A DNA stretch of 64,000 nucleotides from a virus: IMG/VR virus record IMGVR_UViG_3300024999_000030, positions 268,731 through 332,730 of that record. One strand, given 5' to 3'. This document shows, piece after piece, positions 31,569-39,957 of this stretch. Below the pieces are notes generated by a model. The model ran no database searches. It was given only the letters and a program-made list of their open reading frames with translations, and was not told where the DNA came from. The stretch's first letter is position 1, and every line of letters begins with the position of its first letter. A program made the translations under genes and the position numbers.

Positions 31569-32310
31569 CCTTCATAGAGATTATTTTATGAGACGTGGGT
31601 ATAGTTCTGACGCTATGGATTCTTTTAGTGTCGGAACTTTTCCCTTAGATTTAATTGTTGCCTCATTAAACTGTAATCAGTTAATTAATCTTAAGATTTT
31701 ATACGCACCTAAGCCAGGTTCCACATTATATTATTCGGAGTTCAGGGATAGAATTATTATTCCAGTACATGATGCATATGGTAAGGTAGTGGGTATTACT
31801 GGGAGATTGTTAACAGAGGATCCAAATAGAGGTAAATATTACAACAGCGATTACCCAAAGGTATCTACATTATTTAATTTACATAGAGCTAAAAATGAAA
31901 TTATAAAATCTGGATATGCCGTAGTAGTAGAGGGTAATTTAGATGTGGTGGCTATGTGGGATGCCGGAATTAAAAATGTTGTGGCCTGTACTGGGGCATT
32001 TATTACTCCAAAGCAAGTTCGTAAGTTACTTAGGTATACCGATAAAGTTTTAGTGGCAACTGATAACGATAATGCAGGTCACGCTTCTTATACTAAGTTT
32101 CTTAAAAATTCAGCGTATTATATTGAAAACAAATCGCTTAGCTCTATTAGAATTATTCCTCCATTCGGCTTAAAAGATCCAGATGATTTTATTAAAAAAT
32201 ATGGAGCTAACACATGTCGGGAGTGGGTTGCCGCAGGCGCCCGGCATCTCACATGCAACGATGGCAACGATACTACTAGCTTCAAAGGAGTGTGGAATGT
32301 CTGTAAATAA
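31513..32310 (+). CDS. dnaG: Stand-alone primase catalytic (TOPRIM) protein
   Basis: A 265-residue DnaG-type catalytic core without the zinc finger. NLHRDYFMRRGYSSDAMDSF corresponds to the DnaG stretch preceding the RNA polymerase domain, and FRDRIIIPVHDAYGKVVGITGRLL to the conserved basic subdomain. The TOPRIM motifs are VVVEGNLDVVAM (E140) and ATDNDNAGHAS (D184, D186). The ending is short, with no helicase-binding domain. The matching zinc-finger protein is encoded 22 kb away at 9030. The start could also be ATG 31588, which would trim the first 25 residues. The length is about half of a full DnaG. Confidence 0.88.
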   Translation: MCLDPISKLVELCHANLSNLHRDYFMRRGYSSDAMDSFSVGTFPLDLIVASLNCNQLINLKILYAPKPGSTLYYSEFRDRIIIPVHDAYGKVVGITGRLLTEDPNRGKYYNSDYPKVSTLFNLHRAKNEIIKSGYAVVVEGNLDVVAMWDAGIKNVVACTGAFITPKQVRKLLRYTDKVLVATDNDNAGHASYTKFLKNSAYYIENKSLSSIRIIPPFGLKDPDDFIKKYGANTCREWVAAGARHLTCNDGNDTTSFKGVWNVCK

Positions 32311-32887
32311 AGGACGCAGTAAGCGTTATCAATATAAGTTTAGAGAAATACCAGTGGAATCTATGGATGTTTTTTCCGATAACATGGCCCTTCACAATGC
32401 AGAAAATATATCTAGTGCACAAAAACAAAAGCAAAAAGAAGGAATTCTAGGTGCTATTTTTGAAATAGCAGACGAACAATTAACACAAAGACAAAAAGAT
32501 ATTTTGTATTGTAGATATGTTTTGGGCTTAACTCAGGTTGAAATAGGTAAGCGACTCGGAATTACTCAGAGTTGTGTTTCCCTTCAAATTAATGGTATTC
32601 CTAATTATACTTATTCTAAGAAACATGGTGGAATTTTACCTAAGCTTAAGAAAATGTGTGTTGGAGAAGCGGCTGTTGCCTCTGGGTCGGCTACAACTGA
32701 AGAGACAGACGCCCTTCTTAAAACAATCAAGAGTAGAATTAAAAAAGCTCATCCCGAATATACAGAAATAGATTTAACTAGAAAGGCAGTAGAGAGCTTA
32801 TCAAACATGGGGAAAATATCAGATTTATTTGAAATGTTAGTTAAAGATGACATTGAGTATGACGAAGAGGATCTTTCTCACACATAA
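32297..32887 (+). CDS. Sigma-region-4-like helix-turn-helix regulator
   Basis: A 196-residue protein. ATG 32297 is preceded by AAAGGAG, so a longer frame through the primase gene is not needed. Residues about 58-97 are a sigma region 4-type helix-turn-helix: LTQRQKDILYCRYVLGLTQ then VEIGKRLGITQSCVSLQ. No region 2 is seen. The C-terminal half is helical and ends in an acidic tail (DDIEYDEEDLSHT). It may be a split sigma subunit, an anti-sigma partner or a transcription regulator working with the sigma factor at 2108. The HTH is clear; the role is inference. Confidence 0.72.
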   Translation: MSVNKGRSKRYQYKFREIPVESMDVFSDNMALHNAENISSAQKQKQKEGILGAIFEIADEQLTQRQKDILYCRYVLGLTQVEIGKRLGITQSCVSLQINGIPNYTYSKKHGGILPKLKKMCVGEAAVASGSATTEETDALLKTIKSRIKKAHPEYTEIDLTRKAVESLSNMGKISDLFEMLVKDDIEYDEEDLSHT

Positions 32888-32892
32888 TCTTC

Positions 32893-32901
32893 CTATTAAT
32901 A
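32893..32901 (+). promoter_or_regulatory. CTATTAATA motif at start of virion region
   Basis: One copy of CTATTAATA, 47 bases before the ATG at 32949. It lies in the gap separating the replication cluster from the block of probable virion genes, where a late promoter would be expected. Confidence 0.45.
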
Positions 32902-32948
32902 ATTAAGTATACCATTGGCGTGAGCCATATTCTTTTGTGGAGGACACA

Positions 32949-33437
32949 ATGGGCTACTGGGAAGAGTTAGATAAAATTGTAAAAAGAAGTACTGACAGGC
33001 AGGTAGAAGGGGGCCCTATTAATTTAAAGATTGGGTCTGAACTACCTGTCGATCAGTTTAATCTATATTTTGTTAAGACTGCTTTTGATCTTTGGCAGCT
33101 TGATCCAAACGTACAAATGGACGATGCATACTGGCGACTAGATAAGGATCGTGGTTGCTTTGTAAAGCTTTATGAGGGCCAAGCAGAATCACACGATCAC
33201 CGCTGGAGTGTATATGCGGACAATGATAATGATAAGATTTCTGTAGCATACAAGGGTGATGCCATTGCCACCATGGAGCTTAAGAGTTTTGGTTTCGGCG
33301 CGGGCATCGATTTAATTACTATTAAACGCAGTCTACTTAAATTATTAAGCACTAAAGAGGGACAGGATTCTGTTCTTAGTCTTGTAGCAGAAACTGAGCG
33401 TAAATTAATTACTCGCAAATATCCTGAGTTGTCATAA
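32949..33437 (+). CDS. hypothetical protein, 162 aa
   Basis: Not recognised. ATG 32949 is preferred over a GTG at 32937 because GGAGG (32939-32943) lies between them. Mixed alpha/beta: after a short helix comes NLYFVKTAFDLWQLDP, then strand-rich segments with tryptophans (AYWRLDKDRGCFVKLY, HRWSVYADND). Base use is somewhat less AT-rich than in neighbours. It opens the probable virion gene block and is preceded by a CTATTAATA motif, so an abundant late protein is plausible. Confidence 0.65.
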   Translation: MGYWEELDKIVKRSTDRQVEGGPINLKIGSELPVDQFNLYFVKTAFDLWQLDPNVQMDDAYWRLDKDRGCFVKLYEGQAESHDHRWSVYADNDNDKISVAYKGDAIATMELKSFGFGAGIDLITIKRSLLKLLSTKEGQDSVLSLVAETERKLITRKYPELS

Positions 33438-33445
33438 GAGATGAT

Positions 33446-34276
33446 ATGAGATTAACCACAGCTGAAACTAAAGCAGATATTTTTTTATTCCCCAGACTAC
33501 AGCTTATTGCTGCTAATTTAGAATTACAGGGATTATTACAAGATTTATTACAAGTGGCTTTAGATAATGAAGTGGAAGCTGAGGTAGAGGTTCCAGAAGA
33601 GGAAGCGGTTATGTCGGAAGAAAATACAATTCCCAATGAAAAAGCTCCCACTGAAACTAAATCTGAGACCTCTTCTGATTTATTAAACGTTCCCTCTTCT
33701 GAACCTTCGATTATGGAAAACAAGAGTGCCACCATTCAGGGTAAAATTAAAACAGCTGTTCAAATGGAATCAGCTTCTAAAGCTGAAGCAACAGATGCTT
33801 TAGCCAATGTGATAGTAAAATTAGCTAATTTATCAAAACAAATTGTTAGAGTTGTAGACGGGGCATCTGAAATAACATCTACCTTGGGACTAGAAGACGA
33901 TGAAGAGTTTTCAAATAAAATGTTAAAAATTCTTATATCTGGTCTTTCTTCAAAGGGAAATAATACAGCTGTAAAGAATTTTCTTAATCTTAAGGATGCT
34001 CCTAACTCTGTTCCATCAGATTTATATATTGTTATCGATGATGTAATTAAACAATATTTTGAAAAATCTGATCATAAAAAAGAAATTACGGGCCCCATTA
34101 GACAAATATTACAAAATGGATCAGCCCGAGCCCCCTCTGCTAGAGCCCTACATCAGCATTGGTTTTTGGTGAAACTTCAATCTGAACTTAGGAAAGTTAT
34201 TAAATGGACACCATCCACTACACCAACTGAGGTAGCTCCAGAGAAGAAACCAGAAGTACTTGAGGGCAATATATGA
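33446..34276 (+). CDS. hypothetical protein, 276 aa
   Basis: Not recognised. The N-terminal 40 residues are hydrophobic and leucine-rich (LQLIAANLELQGLLQDLLQV) without being a convincing membrane segment. An acidic, Glu/Val-rich low-complexity linker follows (residues ~40-90), then a helical C-terminal region. KIKTAVQME and VIVKLANLS are two copies of the K-T/L-A motif common in this block. The end overlaps the next gene by four bases. Confidence 0.62.
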   Translation: MRLTTAETKADIFLFPRLQLIAANLELQGLLQDLLQVALDNEVEAEVEVPEEEAVMSEENTIPNEKAPTETKSETSSDLLNVPSSEPSIMENKSATIQGKIKTAVQMESASKAEATDALANVIVKLANLSKQIVRVVDGASEITSTLGLEDDEEFSNKMLKILISGLSSKGNNTAVKNFLNLKDAPNSVPSDLYIVIDDVIKQYFEKSDHKKEITGPIRQILQNGSARAPSARALHQHWFLVKLQSELRKVIKWTPSTTPTEVAPEKKPEVLEGNI

Positions 34277-35214
34277 AATACGATAAATTAATTAAGTTGT
34301 CTTTTTTATCTAGAAAGCTAGAGTTATTAAAATTAGCGGAACCAATGCCCGCAGTGTCGGCTACCCCTCCACCTAAAAAAAATCCACAACTAACAGTCAA
34401 ATTAATGCAAGCATTTAGTATGTTAAGTAGTTTGGCCGCCGGTGAGGATTTGAAAATTATTGAGCAGGGTATAGCTAAAAACCCCACTTTAAAAGAGTCG
34501 TGGGATAGAGTTAAAGGCATGCAATCTAAAATGTCGGGCAGACCAGAAATAATGAAAGATATAGAAGAGGCTAATCGCTTAGCTGTAATTTTTTGGCAAG
34601 CATTAAATAATCTTGAAACTTTATCTGAAAAAGATGTAACTGCTAGAACAAATAAAATTAAAGACTCCGTAGAGGCTTTAAAGAAAAGTGTTAATGAAAT
34701 TTTAAAAAAATCTGATACTAATTCTGCTGACAACAATGCTACCCTATCAATTATGTCAATACCAGCAACCCGTAAAACGTTGCAAGATATGGCGAAGATT
34801 TTAAATGCTAGTGGGGCGTTGGAAGATACTAGAACTAATGTTCTTAATGTCGTAGCTAAACCAGAATCTAAAACGGCGTTGGCTAACATTGCCACTGGAA
34901 TAACGGCCACTGATATATTATCAAAAATTGAATCAGTGGATAAGCCATTGGAAAGAAAACCGATAAGCACTAGAGTTCCAAGCTCTCGTACAAGAACAGA
35001 GGCAGAACCAAGAGCAAAATATAAATTTAAAGGAAAGGCGGCAGCAGCCCTTAATAATATATCTAAATGGTTTGATAATTATGCAAATTTAATTGCATCT
35101 AGTATTAGATCTAGTCAAACAGATAAACTTGTAAGAAGTGGGCTTGCCTCTAAGATAGGAGAGAATCAAGTCGACGCAGTTAAAAAAGAAATCAAAAAAT
35201 TAACTGGCAAATAA
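34273..35214 (+). CDS. hypothetical helical protein, 313 aa
   Basis: Not recognised. It begins with a leucine/lysine-rich helix (KLIKLSFLSRKLELLKLAEP), followed by a short Pro-rich stretch and long helices rich in Lys, Ala and Glu. No Cys, Trp or enzyme motif stands out. It is translationally coupled to the previous gene (ATGA) and followed by the next after 13 bases. A structural or assembly role is possible from position only. Confidence 0.62.
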   Translation: MKYDKLIKLSFLSRKLELLKLAEPMPAVSATPPPKKNPQLTVKLMQAFSMLSSLAAGEDLKIIEQGIAKNPTLKESWDRVKGMQSKMSGRPEIMKDIEEANRLAVIFWQALNNLETLSEKDVTARTNKIKDSVEALKKSVNEILKKSDTNSADNNATLSIMSIPATRKTLQDMAKILNASGALEDTRTNVLNVVAKPESKTALANIATGITATDILSKIESVDKPLERKPISTRVPSSRTRTEAEPRAKYKFKGKAAAALNNISKWFDNYANLIASSIRSSQTDKLVRSGLASKIGENQVDAVKKEIKKLTGK

Positions 35215-35227
35215 AATGGAGGATTAC

Positions 35228-36358
35228 ATGAGTAACAATATTTTTAGATTAGCTAGTAAACTGGCGGCGGCGTATAAGGAAATTCCTTATTCTGTCTTGA
35301 ATCGCTTTCTATTAGAAAAGACAGCACAGTTCCCGCAAGATAGAGTTCTACAACACGCTGGCGCAATTATTGAACGTCGCACAGCCAGTCAGCCTTTTGG
35401 GGTTATTACTGTTAAAGATTTAGATACTTTAATTGGTGAGTTGGCATCGTTTGGAGATACAAATCATACACGTAATCTTTTTAGTGTATATTTAACCGAA
35501 GGGCCAGCTAACGCCCCTGCTCGTGCTGGTGAGGTTTTTACTGATGACACAAGAGAGATGAAAAATTCCAATAAAGAAGTAGAAGATATTGCTCCTGTTG
35601 CTGGAGTAGATCCAAAAGAAATTTTTTCTGAATATACAATATCTCGCAAATATGATGCCCAGACCATAGCTAAGGGAGCGGATGTTGTTATGAGATCTGT
35701 TCAGGCTTCCTTTGGAGCAGTTCCAACTTCTATTAAATTTGCCAAGGATACAGAAAAGGGTGTTTCTTATTTTGTTAAAGTTACGGCCAAAGTGGGTAAA
35801 ATGGAAATTGAGGTCCCTATCGAGAAAACAACTATGGGATTTCATAAACCTATTTCTTTTTTATGTAAGTCCGCAGCAGAAGAGGTTATAGAATATACTC
35901 TTAATGCCGATGGCGCCGAGAAGGCCACTAATATTATCGAGCAACAAGCCTCTTTTACTTTTGATGCTTCTTGGTTGAAAATGAATTTTGCTGAATTACG
36001 TAGTGAAATGTTGAAGTCTGCCATAAAGAAAGATTATAAACAAGCAGAAGAAGCTATTCGTCTTATTGGTTCTAAATTTCCTACTATGATGAAAGCTATT
36101 CTTGATGATTTTCAACATGTCTTAGTGGCTTTTCAAAAAGCCGAGAATACTCATTTTTGCAATAAGTGTTCCTTTTATCAGCCAGCTGGGGTTAAGTCAG
36201 CCAGTGTTGATAATTACTGTGCAAGGCTAAGAGCTTCCACTAAGCAAATTGTGAAGTCCGCTAATCCAGAAGAATGTGAAATGCTAGGAGCTTCTATGAA
36301 GCGCACTATCCCTGGGTTTGAGGGAACAATAAGCACAAGCAATATCAAGCTTACTTAA
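35228..36358 (+). CDS. hypothetical protein, 376 aa, C-terminal Cys motif
   Basis: Not recognised. ATG 35228 is chosen because GGAGG lies just before it; an ATG at 35216 would put the ribosome site within the gene. The middle is strand-rich (SIKFAKDTEKGVSYFVKVTAKV). Near the C-terminus CNKCSFYQ, DNYCARL and EECEML supply four or five cysteines that could bind zinc or an Fe-S cluster. LEKTAQ near the N-terminus is one more copy of the K-T-A motif. It is in a compact operon-like run. Confidence 0.65.
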   Translation: MSNNIFRLASKLAAAYKEIPYSVLNRFLLEKTAQFPQDRVLQHAGAIIERRTASQPFGVITVKDLDTLIGELASFGDTNHTRNLFSVYLTEGPANAPARAGEVFTDDTREMKNSNKEVEDIAPVAGVDPKEIFSEYTISRKYDAQTIAKGADVVMRSVQASFGAVPTSIKFAKDTEKGVSYFVKVTAKVGKMEIEVPIEKTTMGFHKPISFLCKSAAEEVIEYTLNADGAEKATNIIEQQASFTFDASWLKMNFAELRSEMLKSAIKKDYKQAEEAIRLIGSKFPTMMKAILDDFQHVLVAFQKAENTHFCNKCSFYQPAGVKSASVDNYCARLRASTKQIVKSANPEECEMLGASMKRTIPGFEGTISTSNIKLT

Positions 36359-36370
36359 GTGGGAGCCGTT

Positions 36371-36691
36371 ATGAATAGTAAATTAGTGGTTGCCACTTTT
36401 ATAATGGCTAATGAAGTTCCAGCTCCAGGAGAACTGGAGCATGATATGATTTATGGTCCCACTTCGGTTCAAACCAGAAACTGTCCAGATATGCATGGGG
36501 TTCCTATGCAATATATAGGAGAGGGAACATATGTAAATCCTATAACTGGCCAGGTATATGATTTTAAAAATGGTTTTAGATTAGGAGATGAAATAATATC
36601 GCCAGCCAGTATAGAGGAACAACATATAGTGGATAATCCTTTTACTAATGGTGTCCCACATGACGTATATACATTTAGGAGACAGATGTAA
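36371..36691 (+). CDS. hypothetical protein, 106 aa
   Basis: Not recognised. ATG 36371 has GGGAG in front; a GTG at 36359 is an alternative. Strand- and turn-rich, with many Pro/Gly (APGELEHDMIYGPTS, GVPMQYIGEGTYVNPITGQ). Small, compact, few lysines. It could be a minor virion component or adaptor. Its stop overlaps the next start by one base (TAATG). Confidence 0.6.
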   Translation: MNSKLVVATFIMANEVPAPGELEHDMIYGPTSVQTRNCPDMHGVPMQYIGEGTYVNPITGQVYDFKNGFRLGDEIISPASIEEQHIVDNPFTNGVPHDVYTFRRQM

Positions 36692-37452
36692 TGCGAGGCG
36701 CAAGTGTTGCTAGACATCCCGACATAGATCATATAATAAGGTTAGTTAAAGCCGGTCAAGGTGCACGCAACATTACGAGTATTATTAATCGTAAATATGT
36801 AGCGGCTCCTAGATATCAAGTCAATTGGATTACCGTAAATGATTTTATTAAAAATTACTTACATTTAGATAAAAAACAAAGAGAAGTTCTCCGGGCCGAA
36901 GCTAAGGCAAATGGAATGGTGGTCTCTAGTGGTCAAATGAAAGAATTAGCCATTCAATCAACCCTGAATCAAAAGACTGATATATTAGATATACAAGAGA
37001 TATTAGCTGAGCGTGAGTTAGATGTTAAAGAAGAACTAGAAAAACTTTACGGTACAGCTCTTTCTGAAATAGATTCGATTAATGCTAAAGTTACTTCAAT
37101 GGGAGATAGGGATTTTGTTGCTGGTAAGGCCACTTTAATAGCAGCTATTGATCAGGTGCGAAAAATTATTGCGGATGTTAGAACTGATCAGTTGGAAGCT
37201 AAGCTATCTAAACATAATGACAATAATCAGGTTGTCTTAAATTTTAATCAAGTTAATGCTCACGTAGATGCTATTAAGCAAGCAGTGGTAGAAACATTTA
37301 GGGAGCAAGGTATGTTACAACAATTGCCAGATTTTCTTAATAAATTATCTGGTAAACTATCTAAGTTGAGCGAAGTTAAGGTTACAACGGCAACGGGAGA
37401 AACGGTTACAATTCAACGACAGAGTTTATCCAATGGAGGGCACGATGAATAA
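36691..37452 (+). CDS. hypothetical protein, 253 aa, possible DNA-binding N-terminus
   Basis: Not firmly recognised. The N-terminal ~60 residues (DIDHIIRLVKAGQGARNITSI and VNDFIKNYLHLDKKQ) look like a helix-turn-helix, and the rest is a long helical, coiled-coil-rich region. That layout resembles some terminase small subunits, but the gene is 19 kb from the large subunit and there is no decisive motif. The C-terminus is strand-rich with a TTATGETVTIQ segment. Treat the terminase idea as weak. Confidence 0.6.
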   Translation: MRGASVARHPDIDHIIRLVKAGQGARNITSIINRKYVAAPRYQVNWITVNDFIKNYLHLDKKQREVLRAEAKANGMVVSSGQMKELAIQSTLNQKTDILDIQEILAERELDVKEELEKLYGTALSEIDSINAKVTSMGDRDFVAGKATLIAAIDQVRKIIADVRTDQLEAKLSKHNDNNQVVLNFNQVNAHVDAIKQAVVETFREQGMLQQLPDFLNKLSGKLSKLSEVKVTTATGETVTIQRQSLSNGGHDE

Positions 37453-38302
37453 AGCTGGGTATCCTCAGCCGACTACATATAATATGAATGAGTTTACAAC
37501 TCAACCCACAGATTTAGAAAGATGGTCTGTGGCATATAAAAACATATGGAGGTTGGTTGAAATTACAGGCACTCCGTTAGGACAAGCTAAGTCTATTATT
37601 TTGCGTGGATGGAAAGATACTGAGATTTCTAGATTTTCATCTTGGATGTCTTATTATGAAAATAAAGATGACATTAAATATAAAAATGTAGATAAATTGA
37701 GTTATTTAGATTGTGATTTCAATATGATAAAACAGGCCGCGCTCAAGGTTGCTGATAACCAAAAATTGTCTACAGAAATGATTAGTCGTATTAAAGAAGC
37801 TAAAACAGTCCAAACTGTTGTTGATTTAATTTATGTGATGAAAAAAGATAAAGTAAAAACTGCAGCCGAAGAAGGCCCGCATAATAAAGAAAGAATGATG
37901 AAAATTTTTAATGTAGTTAGAGATGTTAATAATGAAGTGGCAAGAAAAAAGATAGTGCGTAACTTAGCTCGTGTCTTGTCAATGGATACAGAGGGTTTGT
38001 TTCCAGAAATTCCACAAGCGCTTTCTAAGCTTATTGATGCTTATTCATATTCCGCATCTCGAATTCAAGATGTAATGAATAGACTTGGATTACAAATTAG
38101 TATGATTCCATCTGAAGACGATGGCGAAGAGGGAGAAAAAATTTCACCCGAGGAAGCTAAAGAGAGTTTTTTAGCTCCTAAAGAAAACAAAGAAAAGGCG
38201 AAACCATCTTCCGCTCCAACTCCCGCCATCGCCCCTTTAAATAAACCTTCAACGAAACCAGAAACGCCAATTATTCCCAGACCAGAGAATAGAGGGGTAT
38301 AA
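37445..38302 (+). CDS. hypothetical protein, 285 aa
   Basis: Not recognised. ATG 37445 has GGAGGG ahead and overlaps the previous gene by eight bases. The N-terminal 100 residues are helical with tryptophans (RWSVAYKNIWRLVEI, RFSSWMSYYENK). KVKTAAEEG is a K-T-A motif. The C-terminal 70 residues are acidic, then Pro/Ala/Lys-rich and disordered. The stop overlaps the next ATG by one base (TAATG), so the two are coupled. Confidence 0.62.
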   Translation: MNKAGYPQPTTYNMNEFTTQPTDLERWSVAYKNIWRLVEITGTPLGQAKSIILRGWKDTEISRFSSWMSYYENKDDIKYKNVDKLSYLDCDFNMIKQAALKVADNQKLSTEMISRIKEAKTVQTVVDLIYVMKKDKVKTAAEEGPHNKERMMKIFNVVRDVNNEVARKKIVRNLARVLSMDTEGLFPEIPQALSKLIDAYSYSASRIQDVMNRLGLQISMIPSEDDGEEGEKISPEEAKESFLAPKENKEKAKPSSAPTPAIAPLNKPSTKPETPIIPRPENRGV

Positions 38303-39954
38303 TGAAAGACGATATTAAAGGGCCCATGGATATAGACATTAATGACGCATCAAATTCTCCCCCAATTGCGGACACCACAATGATTGGGGGTGGCGATGAT
38401 AATGTTCTTCCGTTGGACACTGACGTGAGAAAGTTAAAAATAAAACTACGAAAGATGGCAGAAGCGGATGAACCATCAAAGAAAACATCTGTATTAGGTG
38501 ACGATTTATTATATGCTAAAATATATGCTCCCTTTGATGATATGGTATCTAAAACTGTTATTTTTTTCTCTTCAGACAGATTCAAAAATATTATAGATAA
38601 TGATATATCATTATCTAATCACATAAGAGAAACATATGAAACTATAGAAAAAATTAGAAAACCTCAAGCCCAAAACGCAGACGTGTCTAAGTATTGGTTT
38701 ATGGGGACAATAAGTAAGGTATTTAAAGCCTATGTTGATTCGGTAGATGTTAAATCTAAATCTATGTTTTCAAATGCTAATATAGCAAGTGGTATGTTGT
38801 CAACTCTTATTGAAAAACATCATGACCCCGAAGCAGGAAGTTTATATGCGGGGGGAATGGAGGAGAATGCAATCGGGTCAGCTAAGCATGTTCTTGAATT
38901 GATTAAAGATCTTAATCCACAAGAACTTGTTCAAAATGCTTTATTACATCACGCCTTTGCTAGATTATTATATATTTATGTAACGTATCAGTGGTTCAGT
39001 TCACTTAAACGTTTGGAAGGTGGGCTATCATCTATCTATCCTACGGCTACTTTAATGTCAGTTAAATCAAAAAGAAAAATTATTTCCACTATTCAAATGG
39101 CGCTTGACTCTGCCGGATTTCTACGCCCACCTAAACCCTGGCCCTCTTCAGTGTCAGACGTTAGAATTATATCCTCTAAAGCTTATGAAGTTTTGGGAGA
39201 TTTTCCATTTTTAGGTGTTGCTATTGATAATGATGTAGCGGTGGCCCTTGAGCGTGCTTCTAAAATTAAAGCCATAGAATTTCTTCAAAGTAATTATGAT
39301 AACATTATACTAGAAAGAAAAGACAGAAAAGGAAAAGTAATATATGATAAATCTTTTTTTGACGATGTTAGTCAAATAGAAGAGATTAAAAAACAAGATA
39401 AACTTTTAATATATATGAAAATAGTAAATCAAATTTTAGCAATAAAATTACCAGAACTGTTAGATATCAATAGATATAATTTTAAAGAAAGTCGCCTCGC
39501 TCCTAGGGCACATACCCTGAGCACTATGAAGGCTATTTCCACATTACTTTCAGCGGTTAAAACTCGTCCCCTCGCGGAAAATAAAATTGACGAGTATTCC
39601 ACGTTTATTATGCAATTGATATGGGCAAAAATCCAATATGATTGGCGTACCTCTATGCAAGATTCTGATATAATTGATTCTCCTGTGTTTGTTTCTTTAG
39701 ATAAAGCTGTTTATCACGAATCTAAAGCCAGTCGAGCTAGATTTAATTTCTTTTTTAATCAACAAACAGCCCCTAAGCAAGACAAAACCATAGACACGGA
39801 GTGGTCAAAAACAGTTGTATACTCAGATAGAACAGATAAATCTTTTAATACAGCGGCAACCTGGAAGGAGACACATCCCCTAAAACCAGAAATAAAAATA
39901 CAAGATGTGGACTTAGTCGGATTGTTTAATTCAATGCTGAAAGAATTGAGGTGA
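38302..39954 (+). CDS. hypothetical protein, 550 aa
   Basis: Not recognised. A disordered acidic N-terminus of about 50 residues is followed by a mostly helical body with no enzyme motif. Features: LRKMAEADEP near residue 50, the aromatic cluster RLLYIYVTYQWFSSL near 225, and a Lys-rich helical middle. Size and position in the virion block suggest a structural protein such as a baseplate or internal head component, but this is inference. Confidence 0.68.
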   Translation: MKDDIKGPMDIDINDASNSPPIADTTMIGGGDDNVLPLDTDVRKLKIKLRKMAEADEPSKKTSVLGDDLLYAKIYAPFDDMVSKTVIFFSSDRFKNIIDNDISLSNHIRETYETIEKIRKPQAQNADVSKYWFMGTISKVFKAYVDSVDVKSKSMFSNANIASGMLSTLIEKHHDPEAGSLYAGGMEENAIGSAKHVLELIKDLNPQELVQNALLHHAFARLLYIYVTYQWFSSLKRLEGGLSSIYPTATLMSVKSKRKIISTIQMALDSAGFLRPPKPWPSSVSDVRIISSKAYEVLGDFPFLGVAIDNDVAVALERASKIKAIEFLQSNYDNIILERKDRKGKVIYDKSFFDDVSQIEEIKKQDKLLIYMKIVNQILAIKLPELLDINRYNFKESRLAPRAHTLSTMKAISTLLSAVKTRPLAENKIDEYSTFIMQLIWAKIQYDWRTSMQDSDIIDSPVFVSLDKAVYHESKASRARFNFFFNQQTAPKQDKTIDTEWSKTVVYSDRTDKSFNTAATWKETHPLKPEIKIQDVDLVGLFNSMLKELR

Positions 39955-39957
39955 TAA

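Noticed and set aside
36691-37452. Terminase small subunit
   Set aside because: The N-terminal HTH-like pattern is weak and the gene is 19 kb from the large subunit, so it was left as hypothetical.
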